Source: Calditrichota bacterium
GTDB taxonomy: Bacteria; Electryoneota; AABM5-125-24; Hatepunaeales; Hatepunaeaceae
Direction: 5' to 3'
Assembly (NCBI GenBank): GCA_016867835.1
Contig: VGIQ01000006.1
Coordinates: 1-49,901, forward strand
Length of the DNA: 49,901 bases
Shown here: piece after piece, positions 41,234 to 49,037 of the stretch
Layout of the letters: each line of letters starts with the position of its first letter
How positions within the stretch are numbered: position 1 is the first letter of the stretch
Program-made: the position numbers and the translations under genes
The notes under the pieces: generated by a model
Databases searched by the model: none
Told to the model about the DNA's origin: nothing
Seen by the model: only the letters and a program-made list of their open reading frames with translations

Positions 41234-41261
41234 AATATAAGGGCAGGGCGGCAAAATGCAA
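41234..41261 (-). promoter_or_regulatory. Sigma-70-type promoter of ptsI
   Basis: On the minus strand TTGCAT (41261-41256) and TATATT (41239-41234) are 16 bases apart. Transcription should begin near 41227, after the TTG at 41254, and 75 bases before CTG 41152. Confidence 0.5.
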
Positions 41262-41389
41262 GGGATAGGTCAATCTCTATGCTTGAGTTACGCCCCACAG
41301 CAACTTGGTTCAACTATGGCATAAGCGAACACAAACGCTTAATTTGTCAGTCAACAATGATCCATTGACAGACTTTCCGCTGGTACCCC

Positions 41390-43525
41390 ATGCCTCGTTT
41401 CGTCAAAGGCTCGCCGATCACATCAGCAGCGATACTGACCGTCGCGACGGCGCTGGCTTCACTGCTGCTCTCGCAGCGCGACTTTTTCCTTAGCGTCGAG
41501 TTAAGCCTCTACGACCGCCTCTTTCAGGTGCGCGGACCCCTGCCGGTTGAAAGTCCCGACATCGCTTTGGTGGTTATCGACGAGCAGACTGCCGACAGCC
41601 TCTCCTTTCCCTTTGACCGCAAGCACTATGCGATGCTGGTGACTAAACTGAACCGACTGGGGGCGCGGATGGTAGCCTTCGACGTCGGCTTCTCAAGCGA
41701 AGGCGCCCGCCCGGAATCGGACTCGCTATTTAAAGCGACCATTCACGAGGCGGGGAACGTTGTCCTTTGCTCGAAGACCGATCAGGTGTCCCACCGCCGT
41801 TTGCGGGAACGAATCGTTAGCCTGAAGCCGCCGCATAGTTCGATCATGCCTCCTGGAACACCGTGGGGGCTGATCGACGAAATCCCTGACGATGACGGCT
41901 TCACGCGACGTTATCTCCTCTACAACGTCGTGCGCGACACGGCGTTTCTCTCGTTCGGCTTGAAGATCTACGCACTCGACCGGGGAATCGACCTTGCACG
42001 TCAGCATTTTCCCCGTCGCGGTGACTTCGTCTTTGGCGACCGGACGATTCCGCGCATAGACATCAACACCTGCCTTGTCAACTTCAGCGGTCCTGCCCGG
42101 ACCTTCCCGACCTACTCCTTCTACGATGTCATTCGCGGCAACTATGACTTCGATGATCTTCTGTCGGGCCTCTCGCCGGAGGAGGCTGAAGCGCTGCAAG
42201 CCTCGGGAATGGCAGACTTGTTACAGGCAAGCCCCTTCAAAGACAAGATCGTCCTGGTCGGCGCTTCTGCCGAGGATCTTCAGGATAATAAATTGACACC
42301 CGCCTTCACTGCCGGGACGAACTACCGGATGCCGGGTGTCGAGGTTCACGCCAACGCCTTGAAAATGCTGCAGGACGGCACCTTCATCCGGCCGGTCGAT
42401 CTACTCTGGACGCTCCTCGGGATGCTATTCCTTGCGCTATTAATCAGCGTTGTCGGGCATAGGCTCCCTGCCGGGTGGTCGGCGCTTATCGCCATACTTG
42501 CTATCGGCGGAATCCTTGTGCTGGGAGGCTATCTCTTCGTCGAGAGGGGTCTTTGGCTGCGTCAGGTGCCGCTTCTGCTTGCCGTGATAACTGGTTATCC
42601 AGCCAATTTGGTCTGGCGATTCATCCAAACCCAGCGCGAAAAGGCGCTCTATCGCGGAATGTTCTCCCAGTATGTTCAGAAGGAAGTGGTCGATGAACTG
42701 ATCAAGCACCCCGAGAATCTCAAGTTAGGCGGCGAACGGCGTCGGATGTCGGTGCTCTTCACCGACGTCGCCGGATTCAGCACCATTTCCGAGCGCCTCT
42801 CCCCGGAGGATCTCGTTCACCTGCTGAATGAATATCTCTCGGCGATGTCGAGAAAGATCGTCGAGCACGGCGGTATCATCGACAAGTATGAGGGCGACCT
42901 CATAATGGCTGAGTTCGGTGCGCCGATTTGGGCGTCCGATCACGCTGCCCGTTCCTGCCGGGCCGGTCTGCAAATGCAACAACTGCTCACCGAGTTGCGG
43001 CTAAAGTGGCAGTCCGAGGGCCGAATACCTCTTTACAGCCGGGTCGGCATCAACACCGGCGACATGCTGGTCGGAAATATGGGATCGGATACGGTATTCG
43101 ACTACACTGTGATGGGCGACGCAGTCAACCTCGCGAGCCGTCTCGAGGGGGCTAACAAAGCCTACGGGACGACCATCATGATCGGGCAGGGAACCTGGGA
43201 GGAGGTGAAGGGTTCGTTCGTCACCCGACCCCTCGATCTGCTTCGGGTGAAAGGCAAGAACGAACCGGTGGCGGTTTATGAGTTACTGGCGGAAAGTCGA
43301 GGCGAAGTGAGCGAAGCGAAATTGCAGGCGCTCGAACTTTTTAGCACTGGGTTGGCACATTACCAATCCCGGCGTTTTGCTGAGGCTTTGGCACTGTTCG
43401 AGCAAGCGCTTGCTGCCGACAGTAAGGACGAACCTTCCCGCACTTATATCGGAAGGTGTCGCTTCTTCATCGCCGAGCCGCCGGGTGAAGATTGGGACGG
43501 CGTCTGGACACTGACGGAGAAGTGA
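41390..43525 (+). CDS. CHASE2-domain adenylate/guanylate cyclase
   Basis: 711 residues. A first transmembrane segment (about 10-30) is followed by a CHASE2 sensor domain outside the membrane (about 40-330: DIALVVIDEQTADS, RPVDLLW), then two or three membrane helices (about 340-405). The class III cyclase domain (about 440-620) contains the metal-binding aspartate in VLFTDVAGF, GDLIMAEFGAP, and the VFDYTVMGDAVNLASRLEG segment with the catalytic asparagine and arginine. TPR-like helices end the protein (ALELFSTGLAHYQSRRFAEALALFEQAL). It should make cAMP or cGMP in response to an external signal. No clear ribosome binding site precedes the ATG. It is divergent from ptsI. Confidence 0.93.
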   Translation: MPRFVKGSPITSAAILTVATALASLLLSQRDFFLSVELSLYDRLFQVRGPLPVESPDIALVVIDEQTADSLSFPFDRKHYAMLVTKLNRLGARMVAFDVGFSSEGARPESDSLFKATIHEAGNVVLCSKTDQVSHRRLRERIVSLKPPHSSIMPPGTPWGLIDEIPDDDGFTRRYLLYNVVRDTAFLSFGLKIYALDRGIDLARQHFPRRGDFVFGDRTIPRIDINTCLVNFSGPARTFPTYSFYDVIRGNYDFDDLLSGLSPEEAEALQASGMADLLQASPFKDKIVLVGASAEDLQDNKLTPAFTAGTNYRMPGVEVHANALKMLQDGTFIRPVDLLWTLLGMLFLALLISVVGHRLPAGWSALIAILAIGGILVLGGYLFVERGLWLRQVPLLLAVITGYPANLVWRFIQTQREKALYRGMFSQYVQKEVVDELIKHPENLKLGGERRRMSVLFTDVAGFSTISERLSPEDLVHLLNEYLSAMSRKIVEHGGIIDKYEGDLIMAEFGAPIWASDHAARSCRAGLQMQQLLTELRLKWQSEGRIPLYSRVGINTGDMLVGNMGSDTVFDYTVMGDAVNLASRLEGANKAYGTTIMIGQGTWEEVKGSFVTRPLDLLRVKGKNEPVAVYELLAESRGEVSEAKLQALELFSTGLAHYQSRRFAEALALFEQALAADSKDEPSRTYIGRCRFFIAEPPGEDWDGVWTLTEK

Positions 43526-43536
43526 GGACTGTGCAC

Positions 43537-43672
43537 GCCGGACGCCCTTGTCCGGCACGCTTGATCGGGCGGACGGGGGCGTCCGCCCGCCGCAGGTATG
43601 GAATCTTCATGCCCGCGCAGGCAGGCATCCAGTCTTAGTCTTGCCGGTCTGGGTTCCCGCCTTCGCGGGAAC
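43537..43672. repeat. Cluster of intergenic palindromes after the cyclase gene
   Basis: Three perfect hairpins: GCCGGAC/GTCCGGC (43537-43556), CGGGCGGACG/CGTCCGCCCG with a GGGG loop (43566-43589), and GTTCCCGC/GCGGGAAC (43653-43672). The last, with the preceding CAGGCATCCAG...TCTGGGTTCCC, belongs to a widespread family of GC-rich intergenic palindromes. The first hairpin may end cyclase transcription. Confidence 0.7.
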
Positions 43673-43708
43673 GACGATCACTACAGACGTCTTGCGGCAA
43701 GCGAGCGC

Positions 43709-44101
43709 TTAGTTCTCCAAAGCGCCGGCGTCGATCCAGGCTTTGATCGAGTCGATCTGAGTGTTCTCCAGGAACAGCCCGCCTTGCGGCATCCGGGGTT
43801 GGTCTTCGCCGGTGAGCCGGCGGACTAACTGGCTCCCGGTCGCATTGCCGGGCCGGATGCGCCCGCCACTCATAGCACCGGAGTAGGTTGTCAGGTCGTA
43901 GAAAGAGGCTTGCCCTCCGGCACGGTGGCAGGTCGTGCATTTCTGTTGCAGAAAGGCGCCGATGCCGCTATCGCCCGACCACCTGGCGCGCAAAGAACTT
44001 CCGCTGCCCGGCGACGTCGGCCCGCTTTTGTCATCGCTGCAACCCAGAACAAGCATAGTCGCCGCGATAGCGATCGTAAAAATTCGACTTGGGAGATTCA
44101 C
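43709..44101 (-). CDS. Cytochrome c-like lipoprotein
   Basis: 130 residues. A lipoprotein signal ends in LVLGC near residue 21. The mature part has a single heme-binding motif CTTCH (KCTTCHRAGG) and a later methionine in PRMPQGG that could be the axial ligand. It resembles the planctomycete-type cytochrome c domains found in FCB and PVC bacteria. The GTG start overlaps the stop of the upstream beta-helix gene (GTGA), so the two are translationally coupled. A role in electron transfer at the outer face of the membrane is likely; its link to the neighbouring secreted proteins is not clear. Confidence 0.82.
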   Translation of the reverse strand: MNLPSRIFTIAIAATMLVLGCSDDKSGPTSPGSGSSLRARWSGDSGIGAFLQQKCTTCHRAGGQASFYDLTTYSGAMSGGRIRPGNATGSQLVRRLTGEDQPRMPQGGLFLENTQIDSIKAWIDAGALEN

Positions 44102-45849
44102 TTCAGCAACACCACTTGAGTTGAAATGGATCGACTGCCGGCTACGGCGGTCAACAGGTAAATTCCGGCCGGAAGGTCGTTCCCCTCGATGATGACCCGA
44201 TGAGAACCAGCATCGTAGTTCATCGCTCCAAGATCCCGTAACGTCCTTCCGTTTAGCCCGCGAAGGAGAAGGCTCACCCGCGTAGCCTCGGGCAAAATTA
44301 ATGTAACGACTGCCGTCGCATTAAAGGGATTGGGATAGGCGGAAAGGCGCATCGCGTAGGGCGGGATTCCGATCCCGCCGTCGTCGGGGATTGAAAGCGA
44401 GACCGCCCGCACCGGGATTTCGACCCGCGCTTCGTCGCGGTCGTCAGACTCTATGAGAATCGTCGCGACATACTCCCCGTCAACCTCGGCGCGAAACATC
44501 ACATAGACCCACATCGAATCGCCCGGTTCAAGGACCTGCTCGTCTTCGATGCCGCCAAACAGGACGAAGGCATCGGGAGTCTCCGATTCCAATGTTACTC
44601 GCCGGAGGGATAGGTTGCGCAGGCCGATGTTGGAGATGAAGAGCGTGTCGGATCTGGCGCCTTCGGGCGACTCAAGATAGACTTCACGCGGATCGGCGGC
44701 GAGATTGCCTTGCGGGAAGTAGAAGGGGCCGATGTCGGCGATGGTGCCGTCGGGGTCGGGGTCGGCTTCGGGGTCACCGGCGTCGATGCAGGGTGAGTCG
44801 GGCGCGAGGAAATTGGTATCGGGCCACTGCCAGCCTTCTACGATGCCGGGATCCATTAAGAGGTTGCCATAGCGATCGGTCGAGTCGCCGTTAGCGTTGG
44901 TGCGGGAAGGTATAGCAAACCCATCATATTGAATGTTTCCATTCCCCTCAACCTGAATAATGCTAGAAACATCCTCAGAAGAAAAGTTGCTATATTCAAT
45001 ATTAGGAAAATTATCTGCATCCAGATTATGATCAATATCATAAATATAGATAGTATTTCTGCCAGAAACAAAAATGCATGCAGTAATTGATAAGGGATTA
45101 TCATCTGGATCCATTGCATCATATGCAACTGACACATCGCAATTCTTAAATATGCAATTATGGAGCGAAAATGCGCCAGCAGTCGAAATGCCAATTCGCA
45201 CCCGATAAAATGCAGTATTGCTAATGAAAGTGTTACTCTGCGCTGTGCCCACCGCGAACCGCCCATTTACTGCCATTTCGACAAAATAGCAATTATTAAT
45301 AATCATTTCATTTGCATTTAGAGAGGAAATGCCCTCTCTGAAGTTGCGGAATATACACGCGCTGAATATTATGGAATGATAATAACTTAAGATGGAAACG
45401 GATGGGGGGCCGTCTGCAAATTCAAAAGGTGGACTTGTGTCAGAAAATATGCACCATTCAAAATTCGACTGCTGATCGGTCCTCAATGTGTCGTCAAAAA
45501 AAAGCCCAATCCAGTTTCGATTACCCAATCTGCCAAAATGTACTGGCTCCTCACTTGTTCCTAAGGCCAAAATGACACCCTCGACTATGATCGTGCCCCG
45601 CCATGGAATCTGAATGACCACTCCGGGCTCGATAACGAGGGTATCTCCGGATCGAACTCCGAAACCACTAGTGCCATCATCGGCGTGATAGGGGCTTCCT
45701 TCTCGCGTCAAGGTGCCATTGATCCAACCGCCAATGTGAGTCTGCGACCACAAATCGTGCACGAAGCAAAACAGCGCCAATAGGCAAAGGGTCGAAAGTC
45801 CTAGAGGACGGCTTTGAATATCTGTAATCTTCATGTGCCGTAACCCCAT
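44098..45849 (-). CDS. Secreted right-handed beta-helix protein with T9SS sorting domain
   Basis: 583 residues. The signal peptide covers about residues 1-35 (LCLLALFCFVHDLWS). A parallel beta-helix region (about 60-330) has recurring short strands such as ISSLNANEMIINNCYF and FSLHNCIFKNCD, as in pectate-lyase-like folds. A SPCIDAGDPEADPDPDGT end piece and a choice-of-anchor/ASH-like sandwich follow. The T9SS module starts AYPNPFNATA and ends STQVVLLK. AGGAG lies seven bases before ATG 45849. The part encoding the beta-helix (about 44890-45800) is visibly AT-rich, while the 3' part is as GC-rich as the rest of the window. It lies ten bases after the subtilase gene. Confidence 0.85.
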   Translation of the reverse strand: MGLRHMKITDIQSRPLGLSTLCLLALFCFVHDLWSQTHIGGWINGTLTREGSPYHADDGTSGFGVRSGDTLVIEPGVVIQIPWRGTIIVEGVILALGTSEEPVHFGRLGNRNWIGLFFDDTLRTDQQSNFEWCIFSDTSPPFEFADGPPSVSILSYYHSIIFSACIFRNFREGISSLNANEMIINNCYFVEMAVNGRFAVGTAQSNTFISNTAFYRVRIGISTAGAFSLHNCIFKNCDVSVAYDAMDPDDNPLSITACIFVSGRNTIYIYDIDHNLDADNFPNIEYSNFSSEDVSSIIQVEGNGNIQYDGFAIPSRTNANGDSTDRYGNLLMDPGIVEGWQWPDTNFLAPDSPCIDAGDPEADPDPDGTIADIGPFYFPQGNLAADPREVYLESPEGARSDTLFISNIGLRNLSLRRVTLESETPDAFVLFGGIEDEQVLEPGDSMWVYVMFRAEVDGEYVATILIESDDRDEARVEIPVRAVSLSIPDDGGIGIPPYAMRLSAYPNPFNATAVVTLILPEATRVSLLLRGLNGRTLRDLGAMNYDAGSHRVIIEGNDLPAGIYLLTAVAGSRSISTQVVLLK

Positions 45850-45859
45850 TTTGACGCTC

Positions 45860-48701
45860 CTATCGTAATACGGTCAGTTTACTACGAACCTCCGAGATTT
45901 GCCCTTTTTGTGACCTAAAGGTGGCCACACAAAAGTAGATCCCAGAAGTCACCCTCATTCCATAGAAATTCCTGCCAGCCCATATCCAACTTAAATAGCC
46001 GGATTGCCGATTGGGATGAATCGACTTGGAGATGATCCTTCCCAGCGGATCGTAAATCTCAATTTTCAAATCGCCAATATCTGGCAATGCAAATAGAAAG
46101 GCGGTGGATGAGTTGAAAGGATTGGGGAAATTGCCTAAAACAGCGAATGCAGTAGGTATCGAAACACCTTCATCGGAGAAGGCTAGATCGATGGCAATCG
46201 AAGATGGAATTTCGGCGTCGATATTATCGCCGAAAACGTTGACGGAATCAAGCCCATAATCCTCGTTCTGGCTTGTGCACCAGTAACGAAAAAAGAATGT
46301 CTCCGGTGCGCGATAGCCATCCACGTCCAAGGTCGTAGTGTCGTCGCGCCAAACCGCAAGTCCAATAGGGAAGTCACCATCGACCACTGACGCCCCGATG
46401 CAGGTGTTTGCGCCATTAAAGACGCCGACCTCATCACCTTCTGAAATATCGAAATTCTCGGCTGCAATCGAGGTAATGATAATCGGATAAAAGTCATCGG
46501 TTCGAGGGAAGGAAAAATGAGCGGGATTGGAAGCGACGCACTTTGTATTACCTTGAGAATCACTTCGTCCAACCGGCTGTGCCGAAGGGTAGACCAGTTC
46601 GTCGGCATCGAAGACCTTGACCTGATAACCCATTCCCGGTGCCAAGTCTTCCATATTGCTGTATTGGAATGAAGGCTTATAGAAGTGCCCGTGCTCATCC
46701 TTGGCAATATCGAGGTTATTGGTCGCAGTTAACGACTCAAAACCGTCGTGCTCGTCGAGGGTGAAATTAGGGAGGTAGGCGACGGTGCTCCAGCCAGCAG
46801 GTAGTTCAATCGGATCGTCCGGTTCAGCCTGTTTGCCAAGCCAGACGACAGTGCCGGCCGCATTCAACTTGATCAGATAGCCCTGCTTGTAGTCCCAAGA
46901 GGGGATGTTACAGAACTCCTGTGCGGGATACCAGAATTGACCATCACCATTCTTCAACTGATAAAGTTCGTTGGCAACTTCGTCAAACATTAGGAAGATG
47001 CCGTTCTCATCGTCAAGGCCGTTTTCGGCGGTGTAGTAGGGTATCACCCGGGAAGATATCCAGTGCCAGGTATTGGCGTTGAGTGCACGTGACTGGTGCT
47101 GCCCATAGACGACCGCATTGCCCATATTGAGTTGGCCGTAACCTACTTCCTCGTTCCAAGTGCCATAAGGATAATCTACGAAAAGTTGGAATCCTATTTG
47201 CCCCTCATCGATCTTGGTGGCGGTGATGCAGAGGATCTCAAAGAGGTTTTGAGGTGTTAATGTAGACTCTTGTGACAGCAACAAGGCTGCTACACCACTC
47301 ACCATAGGGGTAGATCCCGACGTTCCCCCAAACCAAGGCACACCAAATTGAGGATCAGGAGGATATTCAGGATCGAGTTCATACTCCCAACCATTATTAT
47401 CGGTGTAGACATGAGGGCAATAGATGATCCGAGTATTCTGCGCACCGCCATTTGCTACTGTCAGCCAAGATGGTGCCGTAATATCAAGTAGTAGGCCAAA
47501 ATTAGCGCCAATTCCACCGCCAAGCGACATCCGCTCATTATCTGCACTTGCCCCGACTGAAATAACAACCGGGTGGCTTGAAGGGTAGTCAACTTCGTCA
47601 CTGTCAGCATTGCCGCTTGCGCCCGCCATGAATATGCCATCATCGAATGCTTCCTCAAGCAGATCCTCAATGTCTTGATGCCAAGCGACCCCAAAACTCA
47701 TATTGATGATGTCAACCTCTGCCCCACGGATCAGATATACGAGCCCATCGATGACTTCGGCTTGATCGGGATTTGGACCCATTTTGCAGAAGACAATGGA
47801 AGCACCGTTTTCCTCATCCCAACCTCCCGCTATCCCAGAATATTGGCTCCCGTTGTTACTTCTTGCGCAGATGATCCCCGATACTGGGGTCCCGTGCTCT
47901 GTCTCGTATTCGAATGCCTCTGCATCGCCTATGTGTTCAGGTGCACCATAAACTACAGACACATTGTATCCAATGAGGTCATCGGCATAACCGTTGCCAT
48001 CATCGTCATCATCATTCAAGTCGCCGGGATCCAAGACCCATTGGCCGTTGACGAACTCCATCGTGTGGCCGTCTTCGTCAGCATCTTCATCGAGGTTCTG
48101 CCAAACATTCTCGCGAATCTCGGAGTGCTGAAACAGAAGGCCGGAATCGAGAACTCCGACCTTCACGGAAGGTGAGCCAGTGGTGAGTTCCCACGCCGGC
48201 TCGGGGTTGATAGTGTTGTCGAAGAGGTCGTCCTCTGGCTTCAGCAGGTAGCGCTGAATGTAATCAACCTCTTCGGTAACGCCAGGGTCATTGGGCATGC
48301 TGAAGTAGGCCCTGACGTTGTTTGAACCCTTCACGACGAGGCTGGAGTTGAGGTAGGACTCCATGAAATCGAGTGGATCCGGCTCAGGGGAGCCGGTCGA
48401 TTGGATGAGATAGGTGCCGAGGGCGTTGACCTTTATTGTTTCGCCCTCCAGAAGTTGATTCAGGGAGTCGATCTGGGATGTCGTCGAGCCAGTGGTGAAA
48501 TAGACGAAGATCTCTGTTCCGACTACCCGGAACGTGTCGCCTTGATAGATCTCAAACCATTGGTCACCGGATTCAGTGAACTGCACATACTCCCTCCCGT
48601 TGAACTCCTCCGCCTCAGCCGACGTCAAGAGAGAGAGAGAGAGAGACGATTCCGATTGTGAAGATGCTCACGAGGGGGAGAGAAGCGAACCGAGCGAACA
48701 T
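45860..48701 (-). CDS. Subtilisin-like T9SS-secreted protease, out of frame at a (TC)9 tract
   Basis: The protease frame runs from TTG 48628 to the stop (922 residues). The catalytic triad is complete: aspartate in VGVLDSGL, histidine in TEHGTPVSG, serine in GGTSGSTPMVSG. An acidic loop (DLNDDDDDGNGYADD) probably binds calcium. The T9SS module starts NFPNPFNSS and ends SKLTVLR. This frame alone has no signal peptide. Just upstream, ATG 48701 with GGAGG five bases before it starts a hydrophobic leader (MFARFASLPLVSIFTIGIVS) that runs into a (TC)9 tract in a frame shifted by one base and stops after 28 codons. One more TC unit would fuse both into a normal precursor. So the gene is off in this sequence, by phase variation or by a sequencing error in the tract. 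Confidence 0.82.
48629..48646 (-). repeat. Dinucleotide tract (TC)9 in signal-peptide codons
   Basis: Eighteen bases of pure GA on the plus strand, (TC)9 in the sense of the gene. It encodes alternating Ser-Leu in the hydrophobic core of the signal peptide. Change by one or more units alters the reading frame of the subtilase. Confidence 0.95.
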
Positions 48702-48836
48702 TGCAGCCTCCATTGCGTTATGGTGTCGATGACGATCTTCAAGCCCTCTAAAGGGGCGGGAGCCTTCATTGGTCGATACGGAACAGCAGCGGCTTGAGGG
48801 CGGCGCTCGCTCTTGAGCAACGCTACTCTCCCTTAT

Positions 48837-48865
48837 ATCTTAATACATCAAAAGCAGGAAGTCAA
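48837..48865 (-). promoter_or_regulatory. Sigma-70-type promoter of the subtilase operon
   Basis: On the minus strand TTGACT (48865-48860) and TAAGAT (48842-48837) are 17 bases apart. Transcription would start near 48828 and give a leader of about 127 bases. The rest of the 336-base gap 48702-49037 shows no gene, only the tandem repeat near 49013. Confidence 0.45.
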
Positions 48866-49012
48866 TACCCCCGCGAAACTATTTTTGCGCGGTGCAGGCG
48901 CGTCTCCGAAGGAATGACCGTCAAGTCGGGTGTAGCAAATGGTCGGTGATGGTTTCATGTTCTGCCATATCCAAATGCTCTTTACCCCAACCCGCTCAGG
49001 CAACCGATCTTT

Positions 49013-49036
49013 CTCCCTTGCTTCCTTGCTCCCTTG
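49013..49036. repeat. Three 8-bp tandem repeats next to the otsA stop
   Basis: CTCCCTTG, CTTCCTTG and CTCCCTTG lie side by side and end one base before the stop codon complement of the next gene. The heptamer array at hsp20 abuts a stop codon in the same way. Confidence 0.7.
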
Positions 49037-49037
49037 C

